From Gammaproteobacteria bacterium UBA5078 (GTDB taxonomy: Bacteria > Pseudomonadota > Gammaproteobacteria > Pseudomonadales > Pseudohongiellaceae): a stretch of 30,304 nt of DNA. Of this stretch, positions 23,874-30,304 are shown one piece after another. Each line of letters opens with the position of its first letter. Positions within the stretch are counted from its first letter, which is position 1. The stretch lies in NCBI GenBank assembly GCA_002416505.1, contig DIAM01000015.1, forward strand, positions 1 to 30,304, in the 5' to 3' direction. The notes under the pieces were generated by a model that did no database searches, was not told the DNA's origin, and saw nothing but the letters and a program-made list of their open reading frames with translations. The position numbers were made by a program, and so were the translations under genes.

Positions 23874-25618
23874 TGGGCGCATTCAAGCAGAAAATCCGCA
23901 TTGGCGATCTCTTGGTTAAAAATCAAGTGATCGATGAGGCCCAATTACTCTCCGCGCTCGAGAAGCAGAAGAGCACGGGCCTGCGCTTGGGGCGTACCCT
24001 GATCTCTCTGGGTTATGTCGGGGAGGATCAATTCCTCGAATTCCTCTCGTCGCAACTGCAGATCCCTTTCGTAGATCTACGCCGTTATAAATTCGATGTC
24101 ACGCTCGTGCATCGCCTGTCCGAGACGCTCGCGCGGCGCTATCGCGCAATCGTCCTGTCCGACAATAAGGGCGAATTGTTGGTCGGCATGGCAGACCCAA
24201 CCGACATCTATGCGTTCGATGCGCTCGAGCGCGCACTGCAGCAACCAATTCATCAGGCGGTCGTGCGCGAGAGTGAATTGCTCAGCACCCTCGACCTCGT
24301 GTATCGCCGTACCGAAGAGATCGCCAGCTTCGCGGAGGCGCTCGACGATGAGCTGATCGAGTCGCAATTCGATCTCGCCTCCCTCACGCCCGCTGCCGAC
24401 GATAGCGACGCCCCAGTAGTGAAGCTGCTGCAGTCGATTTTCCAGGATGCGGTGCAAGTACGCGCCTCGGACATCCACATCGAACCCGACGAAACCGTGT
24501 TGCGTATTCGGCAGCGTGTCGATGGCGTCTTGCAAGAGCAGGTCATGAAGGAGCGGCGTATTGCGCCCGCGTTGGTGCTACGCCTGAAACTATTGTCGGG
24601 TTTGGATATCTCGGAGCGACGCTTGCCCCAAGACGGTCGTTTCAGCCTGAAAGTGAAAGATCGCAAACTCGACGTGCGTCTCTCTACGATGCCAATCGAG
24701 TACGGCGAGTCCGTCGTTATGCGCCTGCTCGACCAGACCGACGGCGCCGCCAAGCTCGAGAATGTGGGCATGCCCGAAGAGATGTTGCACCGTTTCCGCC
24801 GTCTCATTCATATGCCCCATGGCTTGATTCTCGTCACCGGTCCTACCGGTAGTGGTAAGACCACGACGCTCTATGGTGCCCTGCAGGAACTCAACGAAGT
24901 CGGCAAGAAAATCATCACCGTAGAGGATCCGGTGGAGTATCGCCTACATCGCATCAATCAGGTGCAGGTGAACCCTAAGATCAGTCTTACCTTCGCGAAA
25001 GTGTTGCGCTCCGCTTTGCGTCAGGACCCGGACATTCTGCTGGTGGGGGAGATTCGTGATACCGAGACTGCGGAGATCGCCCTGCGCGCCGCGATGACCG
25101 GCCACTTAGTGCTCTCGACCCTGCACACCAATGACGCGGTTTCCAGCGCGATGCGCCTAGTCGATATGGGGGCGGAGAGTTTCTTGGCCGCCACTGCACT
25201 GCGCGCCGTCGTCGCGCAAAGGCTCGTGCGTCGTCTGTGTGATAACTGCTATATCGATTACACGCCAACGGCGCAGGAACTAGGCTGGCTCGCACGGCTA
25301 CTAGGGCAAGAGAAGGCCAATGCATTGCGCCTGAAGCGGCACAGTGGTTGTCATCGTTGCAATAACACGGGCTATCGAGGGCGTATCGGTGTTTTCGAGT
25401 TGCTCATACTCGACGATGAGATGTCCGACGCCCTGCGCCGCGGCAGCTCCTCGGACTTCGTTCGCGCGGCGAAGAACAGTAAGGGTTATGTGCCGTTGGT
25501 GATGAGTGCCCTGAGCGATGCCGCGCGCGGCGTCACTAGTTTGGAGGAGGTGTTCCGCGTCGCGGAACAGATCGATGAGTCGGGCGACTTCGACGTCACC
25601 GCCGAAGAGGTCAGCTGA
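23873..25618 (+). CDS. mshE: MSHA pilus extension ATPase MshE
   Basis: A 581-aa hexameric GspE/PilB-type ATPase that powers pilus extension from the cytoplasm. Residues about 8-70 form an MshEN domain with two similar motifs (RIGDLLVKNQVIDEAQLLSAL and RLGRTLISLGYVGEDQFLEFL). In Vibrio cholerae MshE this domain binds c-di-GMP, so binding is predicted here. The ATPase part has Walker A GPTGSGKT (323-330), the Asp box EDPVEYRL, Walker B DILLVGEIRDTE and the His box HLVLSTLHTND. Four cysteines near the C-terminus (CDNC and CHRC) form the usual zinc site. It overlaps mshN by 1 bp and is followed by mshG after 2 bp. No retraction ATPase is seen in the window. Confidence 0.95.
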   Translation: MGAFKQKIRIGDLLVKNQVIDEAQLLSALEKQKSTGLRLGRTLISLGYVGEDQFLEFLSSQLQIPFVDLRRYKFDVTLVHRLSETLARRYRAIVLSDNKGELLVGMADPTDIYAFDALERALQQPIHQAVVRESELLSTLDLVYRRTEEIASFAEALDDELIESQFDLASLTPAADDSDAPVVKLLQSIFQDAVQVRASDIHIEPDETVLRIRQRVDGVLQEQVMKERRIAPALVLRLKLLSGLDISERRLPQDGRFSLKVKDRKLDVRLSTMPIEYGESVVMRLLDQTDGAAKLENVGMPEEMLHRFRRLIHMPHGLILVTGPTGSGKTTTLYGALQELNEVGKKIITVEDPVEYRLHRINQVQVNPKISLTFAKVLRSALRQDPDILLVGEIRDTETAEIALRAAMTGHLVLSTLHTNDAVSSAMRLVDMGAESFLAATALRAVVAQRLVRRLCDNCYIDYTPTAQELGWLARLLGQEKANALRLKRHSGCHRCNNTGYRGRIGVFELLILDDEMSDALRRGSSSDFVRAAKNSKGYVPLVMSALSDAARGVTSLEEVFRVAEQIDESGDFDVTAEEVS

Positions 25619-25620
25619 GC

Positions 25621-26892
25621 ATGTCGAATTTTCACTATAAGGGGCGCGACACAGGCGGCGACTTAGTGACCGGCGATATCGATGCGAACTCTGCCGATGA
25701 GGTGGCGTCGGTTCTAATAGATCGCGCCATTACTCCGATCGAGATTCGACAAGTCAAGGTCAAGCCCAAGAATAGCAAGGCGGCCAACGACCGCAGCGCG
25801 AAGAAGAAGGAGCCCATTACGACAACGGAGGCCATCAATGCCTTCCTCGCGGGGCGTCGTATTGAGATCAGCGAGCTCATCATCTTCTCCAGGCAGATGT
25901 ATAGCCTCACCAAGGCGGGCTTGCCGCTAGACCGCGCCATCACCGGTCTGCAGTCGTCATTGAAGAATCGCGCCTTTAAGAAAGTGTTGAGGGACGTTGT
26001 GCTCGGTCTCGAGAGCGGTATGAATCTCTCGTCCTCATTAGGCCGGCACCCCAAAGTGTTCTCGCCGCTGTACTTAGCCTTGGTAAGCGTGGGTGAGAGT
26101 ACCGGTCAGCTCGACCTAGCGTTTCGGGAAGTGGGGCGCTATCTGGAATTAGAGAAGAACACGCGCAAGCAGATGAAGAGTGCTACCCGCTACCCCTCCT
26201 TCGTCATGACCGCCATCGTGATTGCGCTAGGACTTATCTCTTACTACGTGATCCCCGCTTTCGCCTCGACGTTCGAGAGGCTGGGTGCGCAACTCCCATT
26301 AGAGACGCGTATCCTGATTGCGGTCTCCGATTTCGTCGTAGCGTATTGGGCCTTTATGCTCGCCGCATTCGTGGGCGCCGTGGTCGCCTGGCGTGCCTGG
26401 ATCAATAGCCCGCCGGGCCGCCTTATTTGGGACCGCATGAAGATGCGCCTGCCTATTATTGGCGCGGTGTTCGAGCGCATCGCATTGGGGCGCTTCGCGC
26501 GCACCTTTGGCATGGTGATGCGGGCGGGCGTCCCGATCGTACAGGGATTGGGAGTGGTCGCCGGCGCGGTGGGCAATAAGTTCGTCGGCAGGCGCGTGCT
26601 GAGGATGAGGGAGGGGATTTCCCGGGGCGAATCCCTCTACAACACCGCCGTGCAGAGCAATATGTTCTCCCCTCTGGTCCTGCAGATGATCTCGGTAGGC
26701 GAGGAAAGTGGTGCCATCGATGAGTTGATGGCCGAAGTCGCGGATTTCTATGACTCCGAGGTGGAGTACGACCTCAAGAAGCTCGGTGATGCGATAGAGC
26801 CTATTCTTATCATTTTTATCGCGGGCATCGTTCTCGTGTTGGCATTGGGCGTGTTCCTGCCAATTTGGGACCTGAACTCCGCCATACGCTAG
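25621..26892 (+). CDS. mshG: MSHA inner-membrane platform protein MshG (GspF/PilC-like)
   Basis: A 423-aa polytopic inner-membrane protein that couples MshE to pilin insertion and extraction. The N-terminal ~80 residues are soluble and Lys-rich. Two T2SF domains follow (about 85-210 and 285-410), each with the hallmark glycines (SLTKAGLPLDRAI, VSVGESTGQLDLAF; VMRAGVPIVQGL, ISVGEESGAIDELM). Membrane segments are near 196-216, 240-258 and 392-415. It begins 2 bp after mshE, so coupling is likely. The C-terminus (VFLPIWDLNSAIR) is typical of the family. Confidence 0.94.
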   Translation: MSNFHYKGRDTGGDLVTGDIDANSADEVASVLIDRAITPIEIRQVKVKPKNSKAANDRSAKKKEPITTTEAINAFLAGRRIEISELIIFSRQMYSLTKAGLPLDRAITGLQSSLKNRAFKKVLRDVVLGLESGMNLSSSLGRHPKVFSPLYLALVSVGESTGQLDLAFREVGRYLELEKNTRKQMKSATRYPSFVMTAIVIALGLISYYVIPAFASTFERLGAQLPLETRILIAVSDFVVAYWAFMLAAFVGAVVAWRAWINSPPGRLIWDRMKMRLPIIGAVFERIALGRFARTFGMVMRAGVPIVQGLGVVAGAVGNKFVGRRVLRMREGISRGESLYNTAVQSNMFSPLVLQMISVGEESGAIDELMAEVADFYDSEVEYDLKKLGDAIEPILIIFIAGIVLVLALGVFLPIWDLNSAIR

Positions 26893-26967
26893 TCGCTGCG
26901 GTTAGTCACATAGCCACTGCCTCATTACGCGAGCTTTATCAATCGAATTCAAATAGAAGAGATTCAC

Positions 26968-27648
26968 GTGTTTCAAACACAGCCAGCACAGATGACAGCG
27001 AGCGCACGCAAGAGCAAGGGCTTCTCCTTGTTCGAATTGATTGTGTACATCTTGCTCGTGTCGATTGTTTTCTCTGCCTCGATGCGCCGCTTCAACGATT
27101 TCCCGGGGGAGGCGGAGCGTGCCAACTTCCTAGCGATCAGCACCCAGCTCAAAGCCGCTGTGAATTTGCAGATGATGAACGCGATCGCGCGCGGCAATTG
27201 GGATGATTTGGGTCAGTTAGAGAATTCGAATCCGATGGATCTGATGCTCGAGACTCCCTCAAACTATGCCGGCGCATTCAATTTGGTCGACGAGCAGAGT
27301 ATGTCGAGGAGAACTTGGTATTTCGATGACTACAGCGGCCACCTCGTGTATCTGGTCGGAGATAGTAGCCATTTATTCTCCACGGAAGGCGACGGAGCGT
27401 CGACGCTTTCTAGCCTGCGCTTTCGTATCGCACAACGTTATGCGGGCGATGGCCCGAAGGCCGCAGAGGGTCTCGGCATCGATGCCGGGACTGTGACGGG
27501 TCTAAATGATCCTTCTTTACGCGCCTCTCGCGGCGGTGAGGGGGGTGGCGGGGGACGTAAATGGCAGGGTTTAGTCCTCGAAGATGTCACCCCCTTTAAT
27601 TGGGAGAGGGGCGGCCTTTCCTTGCCGGGGGTAGAGATACCGCAATAG
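26968..27648 (+). CDS. mshF: MshF-like protein with prepilin-type N-terminus
   Basis: A 226-aa protein at the mshF position, starting with GTG 26968 (AGAAGAG about 7 nt upstream; ATG 26992 is an alternative). It has a type IV prepilin-like N-terminus: Gly18-Phe19 before SLFELIVYILLVSIVF, with Glu23 at mature position 5. It could therefore be processed and enter the pilus as a minor component, or be a membrane-anchored accessory protein. The C-terminal region contains a glycine run (about residues 189-196) and ends in a Pro/Gly-rich tail. Sequence resemblance to MshF is modest and rests largely on position between mshG and the pilin gene. Confidence 0.75.
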   Translation: MFQTQPAQMTASARKSKGFSLFELIVYILLVSIVFSASMRRFNDFPGEAERANFLAISTQLKAAVNLQMMNAIARGNWDDLGQLENSNPMDLMLETPSNYAGAFNLVDEQSMSRRTWYFDDYSGHLVYLVGDSSHLFSTEGDGASTLSSLRFRIAQRYAGDGPKAAEGLGIDAGTVTGLNDPSLRASRGGEGGGGGRKWQGLVLEDVTPFNWERGGLSLPGVEIPQ

Positions 27649-27692
27649 TGTGAACTGCGTCACCCCTGTAATTGGCGGGAAAGTGGCTGCTT

Positions 27693-27713
27693 GGGACAAA
27701 AACGGGACAAAAA
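27693..27713. repeat. Tandem GGGACAAAAA direct repeat upstream of pilin gene
   Basis: Two exact copies of GGGACAAAAA (27693-27702 and 27704-27713) are spaced 11 bp apart, one helical turn. They lie about 36 bp upstream of the predicted -35 of the pilin gene, a usual place for activator binding. The binding protein is unknown. Confidence 0.5.
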
Positions 27714-27748
27714 GGCGTATTTGCCCGTGGTTTGGAGGCTTTCGCCTA

Positions 27749-27777
27749 GTGACGGTGCTAGCATAGCGACATATTAA
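27749..27777 (+). promoter_or_regulatory. Candidate promoter of the MshA/B-type pilin gene
   Basis: GTGACG (27749-27754) and TATTAA (27772-27777) match the sigma-70 hexamers at 4/6 each with an ideal 17-bp spacer. It lies between mshF and the pilin gene, downstream of the helically phased direct repeats. The transcript would have a ~130-nt leader with two hairpins. Confidence 0.4.
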
Positions 27778-27781
27778 ATCT

Positions 27782-27815
27782 AATAAGTTAGATACAAAGT
27801 CTGGCCTAACTTATT
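27782..27815 (+). promoter_or_regulatory. Leader hairpin 1 of pilin mRNA
   Basis: AATAAGTTAG (27782-27791) pairs perfectly with CTAACTTATT (27806-27815) across a 14-nt loop. It lies at or near the predicted 5' end of the pilin mRNA, where a hairpin often stabilises an abundant transcript. As DNA it could also be an operator. Confidence 0.5.
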
Positions 27816-27833
27816 GATCAAGGTGTGAAGTTC

Positions 27834-27869
27834 GCGAGCTGCTTCTTCAACTCTCTATAAGAAGCTCGC
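27834..27869 (+). promoter_or_regulatory. Leader hairpin 2 of pilin mRNA
   Basis: GCGAG plus CTTCTT on the left arm pair with AAGAAG plus CTCGC on the right arm; a 3-nt CTG bulge interrupts the left arm and the loop is 11 nt. It ends about 30 nt before the ribosome site (AAAGG, 27901-27905) of the pilin gene. No T-run follows, so it is a leader structure rather than a terminator. Confidence 0.5.
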
Positions 27870-27912
27870 TTGGGTTTAACGAATTAATCGGAAAATGACT
27901 AAAGGTATTGAT

Positions 27913-28569
27913 ATGAAGAACATGACTGCGATGAACGCAAAACGCAAACAAGCTGGTTTCACGATCATTGAATTGGTTGTGGTAATCCTGCTGCTCGGTA
28001 TTTTGACTGCTACGGCTCTGCCACGCTTCATGGATGTGACCGATGAGGCACACGATGCGGTTGTAGACGCGGTAACGGGTGGTTTCACCACGGGTGTTGC
28101 ACTGTTCAGAGCTCAGTGGGTCGCCGAAGGCCAGCCCTTAACGACTGCGACAGACACTACAGGCTATAACCTGTTCGCCTCGACCACTGGCTATCCTCGT
28201 AGTGCCACACTGGCCAATACGGTAGTTGCCGGTCAGACAACAGCCACCACCTGTGTACCTGTATACAATGCATTGTTACAGGCCGGTGGACGTCCCTCTT
28301 TGGGTACAGCAGAAGGCGCGTTTGATGATGACGCCGCTGATATCGAAGCGCTGGTTGAAGCGCAGGCTGCGGGCAACGATTTTGTAGCCTACCTAGTAAG
28401 AGACGCCGCAACCACTACAGTTGCTACAAAGACGTGTAACTTCTACTACGTTGGCCAGCACAAGGCGGGAACCGTAGCAGTGCCTGTCAACATCCCGTTG
28501 ATTACTTATGACTTCAGCTCTGGTATTACGCTAAAAGCTGCCGTTGAAACAGCGTTCAACCAAGACTAA
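27913..28569 (+). CDS. MSHA-type prepilin (MshA/MshB-like)
   Basis: A type IV prepilin and the likely main subunit of the pilus. I chose ATG 27913 because AAAGG lies 7 nt upstream; an in-frame ATG at 27895 would add six residues. The 218-aa precursor has a 15-aa basic leader ending in Gly15, then Phe16 and the N-methylation helix TIIELVVVILLLGILTATA, with Glu at mature position 5. Two cysteines in the globular head, Cys114 and Cys175, probably form a disulfide. The FRAQWVAEGQP segment after the helix resembles MshB more than MshA. Only this one gene occupies the place of mshB plus mshA in Vibrio. It has its own leader and a strong terminator, as expected for high expression. Confidence 0.88.
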   Translation: MKNMTAMNAKRKQAGFTIIELVVVILLLGILTATALPRFMDVTDEAHDAVVDAVTGGFTTGVALFRAQWVAEGQPLTTATDTTGYNLFASTTGYPRSATLANTVVAGQTTATTCVPVYNALLQAGGRPSLGTAEGAFDDDAADIEALVEAQAAGNDFVAYLVRDAATTTVATKTCNFYYVGQHKAGTVAVPVNIPLITYDFSSGITLKAAVETAFNQD

Positions 28570-28626
28570 TTAGTCTGGGTGCTAGGCAGCTAGATTGAAT
28601 CTTTACGAGATGCTGTCACGATAATT

Positions 28627-28664
28627 CGCCTCTGAACTATTCTAGTTCAGAGGCGTTTTTCTTT
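28627..28664 (+). terminator. Strong rho-independent terminator after pilin gene
   Basis: A perfect 13-bp stem (CGCCTCTGAACTA with TAGTTCAGAGGCG, 28627-28655) closes on a 3-nt loop and is followed by TTTTTCTTT. It is placed 57 bp after the pilin stop and only 40 bp before mshC, so it separates the pilin transcript from the minor pilins. Confidence 0.92.
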
Positions 28665-28703
28665 GCATCGGATGGTCACGATTTACAAGCGGATAATCTA
28701 GAA

Positions 28704-29264
28704 ATGTGCCTGTTAAGGAACAAACAACAAGGGTTCTCTGTAATTGAGTTGGTGCTTGCGATTCTTATTATCGGAATCATAGCCACCGTTGCGATGAGTC
28801 GCCTTCTAGAGGGCGACACCTATAACGCCGCCGTGGTCCGTGACCAGATCATCTCTTTGGCACGCTCTGGGCATCATCGCGCGCTTGGCCGCAGCGATGT
28901 CGCGCTGATCCTGCGACCCAATGGCGATGAGCTGGAGGTAATCACGGCCGAGGCGTTCGTAGACGCGAATAATTTTGCCACCCTCCAGTCCTCCTCCATC
29001 GATGCGCGCTCGGTAACTATAGCCGGCGACGTCAATATCATCGCTAGTTGTGGGGCCAGCCCTGGCTCCCACGCGCTTAGCAACGCCGCGCCTATGGTGA
29101 TTCAGTACAACGAGCTGGGGGACCTATATCGGGGCGGGGTGATAAGCGCCGTCGGCTATCCGCTTGCCGCGAGCACCGCGATGCGTCTGTGTATCAATAA
29201 CGACCCCATTGTCTCGATCTGCTTCTCCCCGGCCGGATTCGCCTATGCGGGAGATTGCGAATGA
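28704..29264 (+). CDS. mshC: MSHA minor prepilin MshC
   Basis: A 186-aa prepilin with a 10-aa leader ending in Gly10-Phe11 and the N-terminal helix SVIELVLAILIIGIIATVAM, with Glu at mature position 5. The head contains ARSGHHRAL (Vibrio MshC has a similar ARxxQxxAL-type helix) and three cysteines toward the C-terminus. Minor pilins prime pilus assembly. The ribosome site is weak and no clear promoter lies between the terminator upstream and this ATG, so expression may depend on readthrough. The stop overlaps mshD by 4 bp. Confidence 0.82.
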   Translation: MCLLRNKQQGFSVIELVLAILIIGIIATVAMSRLLEGDTYNAAVVRDQIISLARSGHHRALGRSDVALILRPNGDELEVITAEAFVDANNFATLQSSSIDARSVTIAGDVNIIASCGASPGSHALSNAAPMVIQYNELGDLYRGGVISAVGYPLAASTAMRLCINNDPIVSICFSPAGFAYAGDCE

Positions 29265-29833
29265 GATTATGGGCTGTGCAAAAGGGCTTAACCCTCATCG
29301 AGATGGTACTGACCATATTGATATTGGCGATCGCCCTGATCGTCATCACCGGCATTCTCTCGAGCGGGGTCGGCAGCAGCGCGGACATTACACTAGAGAT
29401 AAGATCGGCGGCCCTAGCGCAGAGCTATCTCGACGAGATCCTGGCCAAACGCTTCGACGAATTATCCCATCCTCGCGGCATCCCCCCATGCAGAAGCAAC
29501 TGCACGGCTTTCGTCGATTTCGGCCCAGATGGCGTTGAGACTCGAGCCCGTTTCGACGATGTCGACGACTATCATGGGCTCGATGAGGGGGAGGGGCAGG
29601 CGAATCCCTTACAAGACTCCACCGGTGCGGAAAGGACAGGCTATGAGAGTTTCCGCGTGCGTGTGTCCGTGCGCTATATGGACATTGGTGTCAGCGGCAC
29701 GGAAGAGAATCTCGCCGCGGCGCTGCACGACCTAGACGAAAACGAGGATGCCAAGGTAATCACGGTAACGGTAAATTACCTCAACAGTGGCACGGAGGGG
29801 ATTGCGTATAGTGCGTATAAAACCAACTTCTAA
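29261..29833 (+). CDS. mshD: MSHA minor prepilin MshD
   Basis: A 190-aa prepilin. I chose ATG 29261 (ATGA overlap with mshC, GGGAG 7 nt upstream) over the in-frame TTG at 29255. The 9-aa leader ends in Gly9, and the mature protein begins LTLIEMVLTILILAIALIVI with Glu at position 5. The head has a Cys-x3-Cys pair (PPCRSNCTA) and an Asp-rich stretch (RFDDVDDYHGLDEGEG) of the kind often seen in MshD/PilV-like proteins. It resembles PilV/GspI-type minor pilins. mshO overlaps its last 23 bp. Confidence 0.85.
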   Translation: MRLWAVQKGLTLIEMVLTILILAIALIVITGILSSGVGSSADITLEIRSAALAQSYLDEILAKRFDELSHPRGIPPCRSNCTAFVDFGPDGVETRARFDDVDDYHGLDEGEGQANPLQDSTGAERTGYESFRVRVSVRYMDIGVSGTEENLAAALHDLDENEDAKVITVTVNYLNSGTEGIAYSAYKTNF

Positions 29834-30304
29834 CCGCGGCTTCACGCTGATCGAGATGGTGACCACCATCATCATCTCCTCGATCCTAGCAATGGGGGTT
29901 GTGAACTTTATAGCGAACAGCGTCGAGGGCTTCTCTATTAGCTCGAACCGCAGTCGCCTAGCGGGCAGTGGGCGTGCAGCGCTAGACCGCATGACGTTCG
30001 AGATTCACAATGCGCTGCCCAATAGCGTGCGCGTGAATAGCGCCGCACCAAACGGCGATCAATGCCTCGAGTTTATGCCCGCGCTTCGCGCCACCACCTA
30101 TATAAACCCTCCGATTAGGGGCACGGGTGCGAGCAGCTTCGATGTAATCAATTTCGACTCCTTAACGACCTATGCCTCGCCCGCCGGCATATACGCCGCC
30201 ATCTACCCGATCAACACGGCAGACCTCTATGACTATAGCGATAACTTGGGGCCACTGGCCCTAATTGACTCTATTAGCGACCCTAGCGGCGTGGACGGCA
30301 GGAT
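29811..30304 (+). CDS. mshO: MSHA minor prepilin MshO (5' part, cut by window edge)
   Basis: The frame starts with GTG 29811 inside the end of mshD, with GGAGGGG about 10 nt upstream, and stays open to the last base (164 codons seen). The N-terminus reads MRIKPTSNRG then FTLIEMVTTIIISSILAMGV, a PilW/GspJ-like minor prepilin with Gly10-Phe11 cleavage and Glu at mature position 5. Next come LAGSGRAALDRMTFEIHNALPNS-like features (RAALDRMTFEIHNALPNS), typical of MshO. The 3' part lies outside the window, where mshP and mshQ would be expected. Confidence 0.85.
   Translation, partial: MRIKPTSNRGFTLIEMVTTIIISSILAMGVVNFIANSVEGFSISSNRSRLAGSGRAALDRMTFEIHNALPNSVRVNSAAPNGDQCLEFMPALRATTYINPPIRGTGASSFDVINFDSLTTYASPAGIYAAIYPINTADLYDYSDNLGPLALIDSISDPSGVDGR

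Overview
The window looks like chromosome of a free-living, probably marine gammaproteobacterium near the Pseudomonas/Cellvibrio/Halieaceae side of the class. The reasons are gene order and content. asmA-mutY-yggX beside hisBHAF, and the gpmI-envC-ctpA-yibQ plus yibN-secB-trmL block, resemble what I recall of Pseudomonas and its relatives. They are followed by a complete-looking MSHA-type pilus locus, which is typical of aquatic gammaproteobacteria. No species can be named from sequence alone.

Layout. Positions 1-2608 are the AT-richer right end of an integrated element: an unrecognised 257-aa protein, a perfect 28-bp palindrome and a tyrosine recombinase that abuts the 3' end of a tRNA-Phe gene (2609-2684, minus). 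Upstream of the tRNA lie two 161/162-bp tandem repeats, each ending in a copy of the first 16 nt of the tRNA. They separate the tRNA from its stable-RNA-type promoter (3055-3084). Positions 3095-6541 are an asmA-mutY-yggX operon (minus): envelope protein, oxidative DNA repair and iron trafficking. Positions 6821-9672 are hisB-hisH-hisA-hisF (plus), the central steps of histidine synthesis. Positions 9656-14970 are gpmI-envC-ctpA-yibQ (minus), tightly packed: a glycolytic mutase plus cell-wall remodelling and division genes. Positions 15235-16263 are yibN and secB (plus), facing trmL (minus) across an inverted repeat. Positions 17114 to the right edge hold the MSHA-type locus (plus): mshI, a PilN-like gene, mshJ, K, L, M, N, E, G, F, one MshA/MshB-type pilin gene with its own leader and a strong terminator, then mshC, mshD and the start of mshO.

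How the genes work together. The msh genes encode a type IV pilus machine: inner-membrane platform (MshI, PilN-like, MshJ, MshG), lipoprotein secretin (MshL) with MshK and MshM/MshN accessories, the extension ATPase MshE with a predicted c-di-GMP-binding N-domain, and prepilins (MshF, MshA/B, C, D, O). No pilT-like retraction ATPase or prepilin peptidase is in the window, so these must be encoded elsewhere if present.

The most unusual structure is the tRNA-Phe leader: near-identical repeats, three triloop hairpins per unit, and repeated tRNA 5' ends between promoter and gene. Secondary points of interest are the palindrome in the element, the Asn-rich insert in MshL, and the leader of the pilin gene (helically phased direct repeats plus two hairpins).
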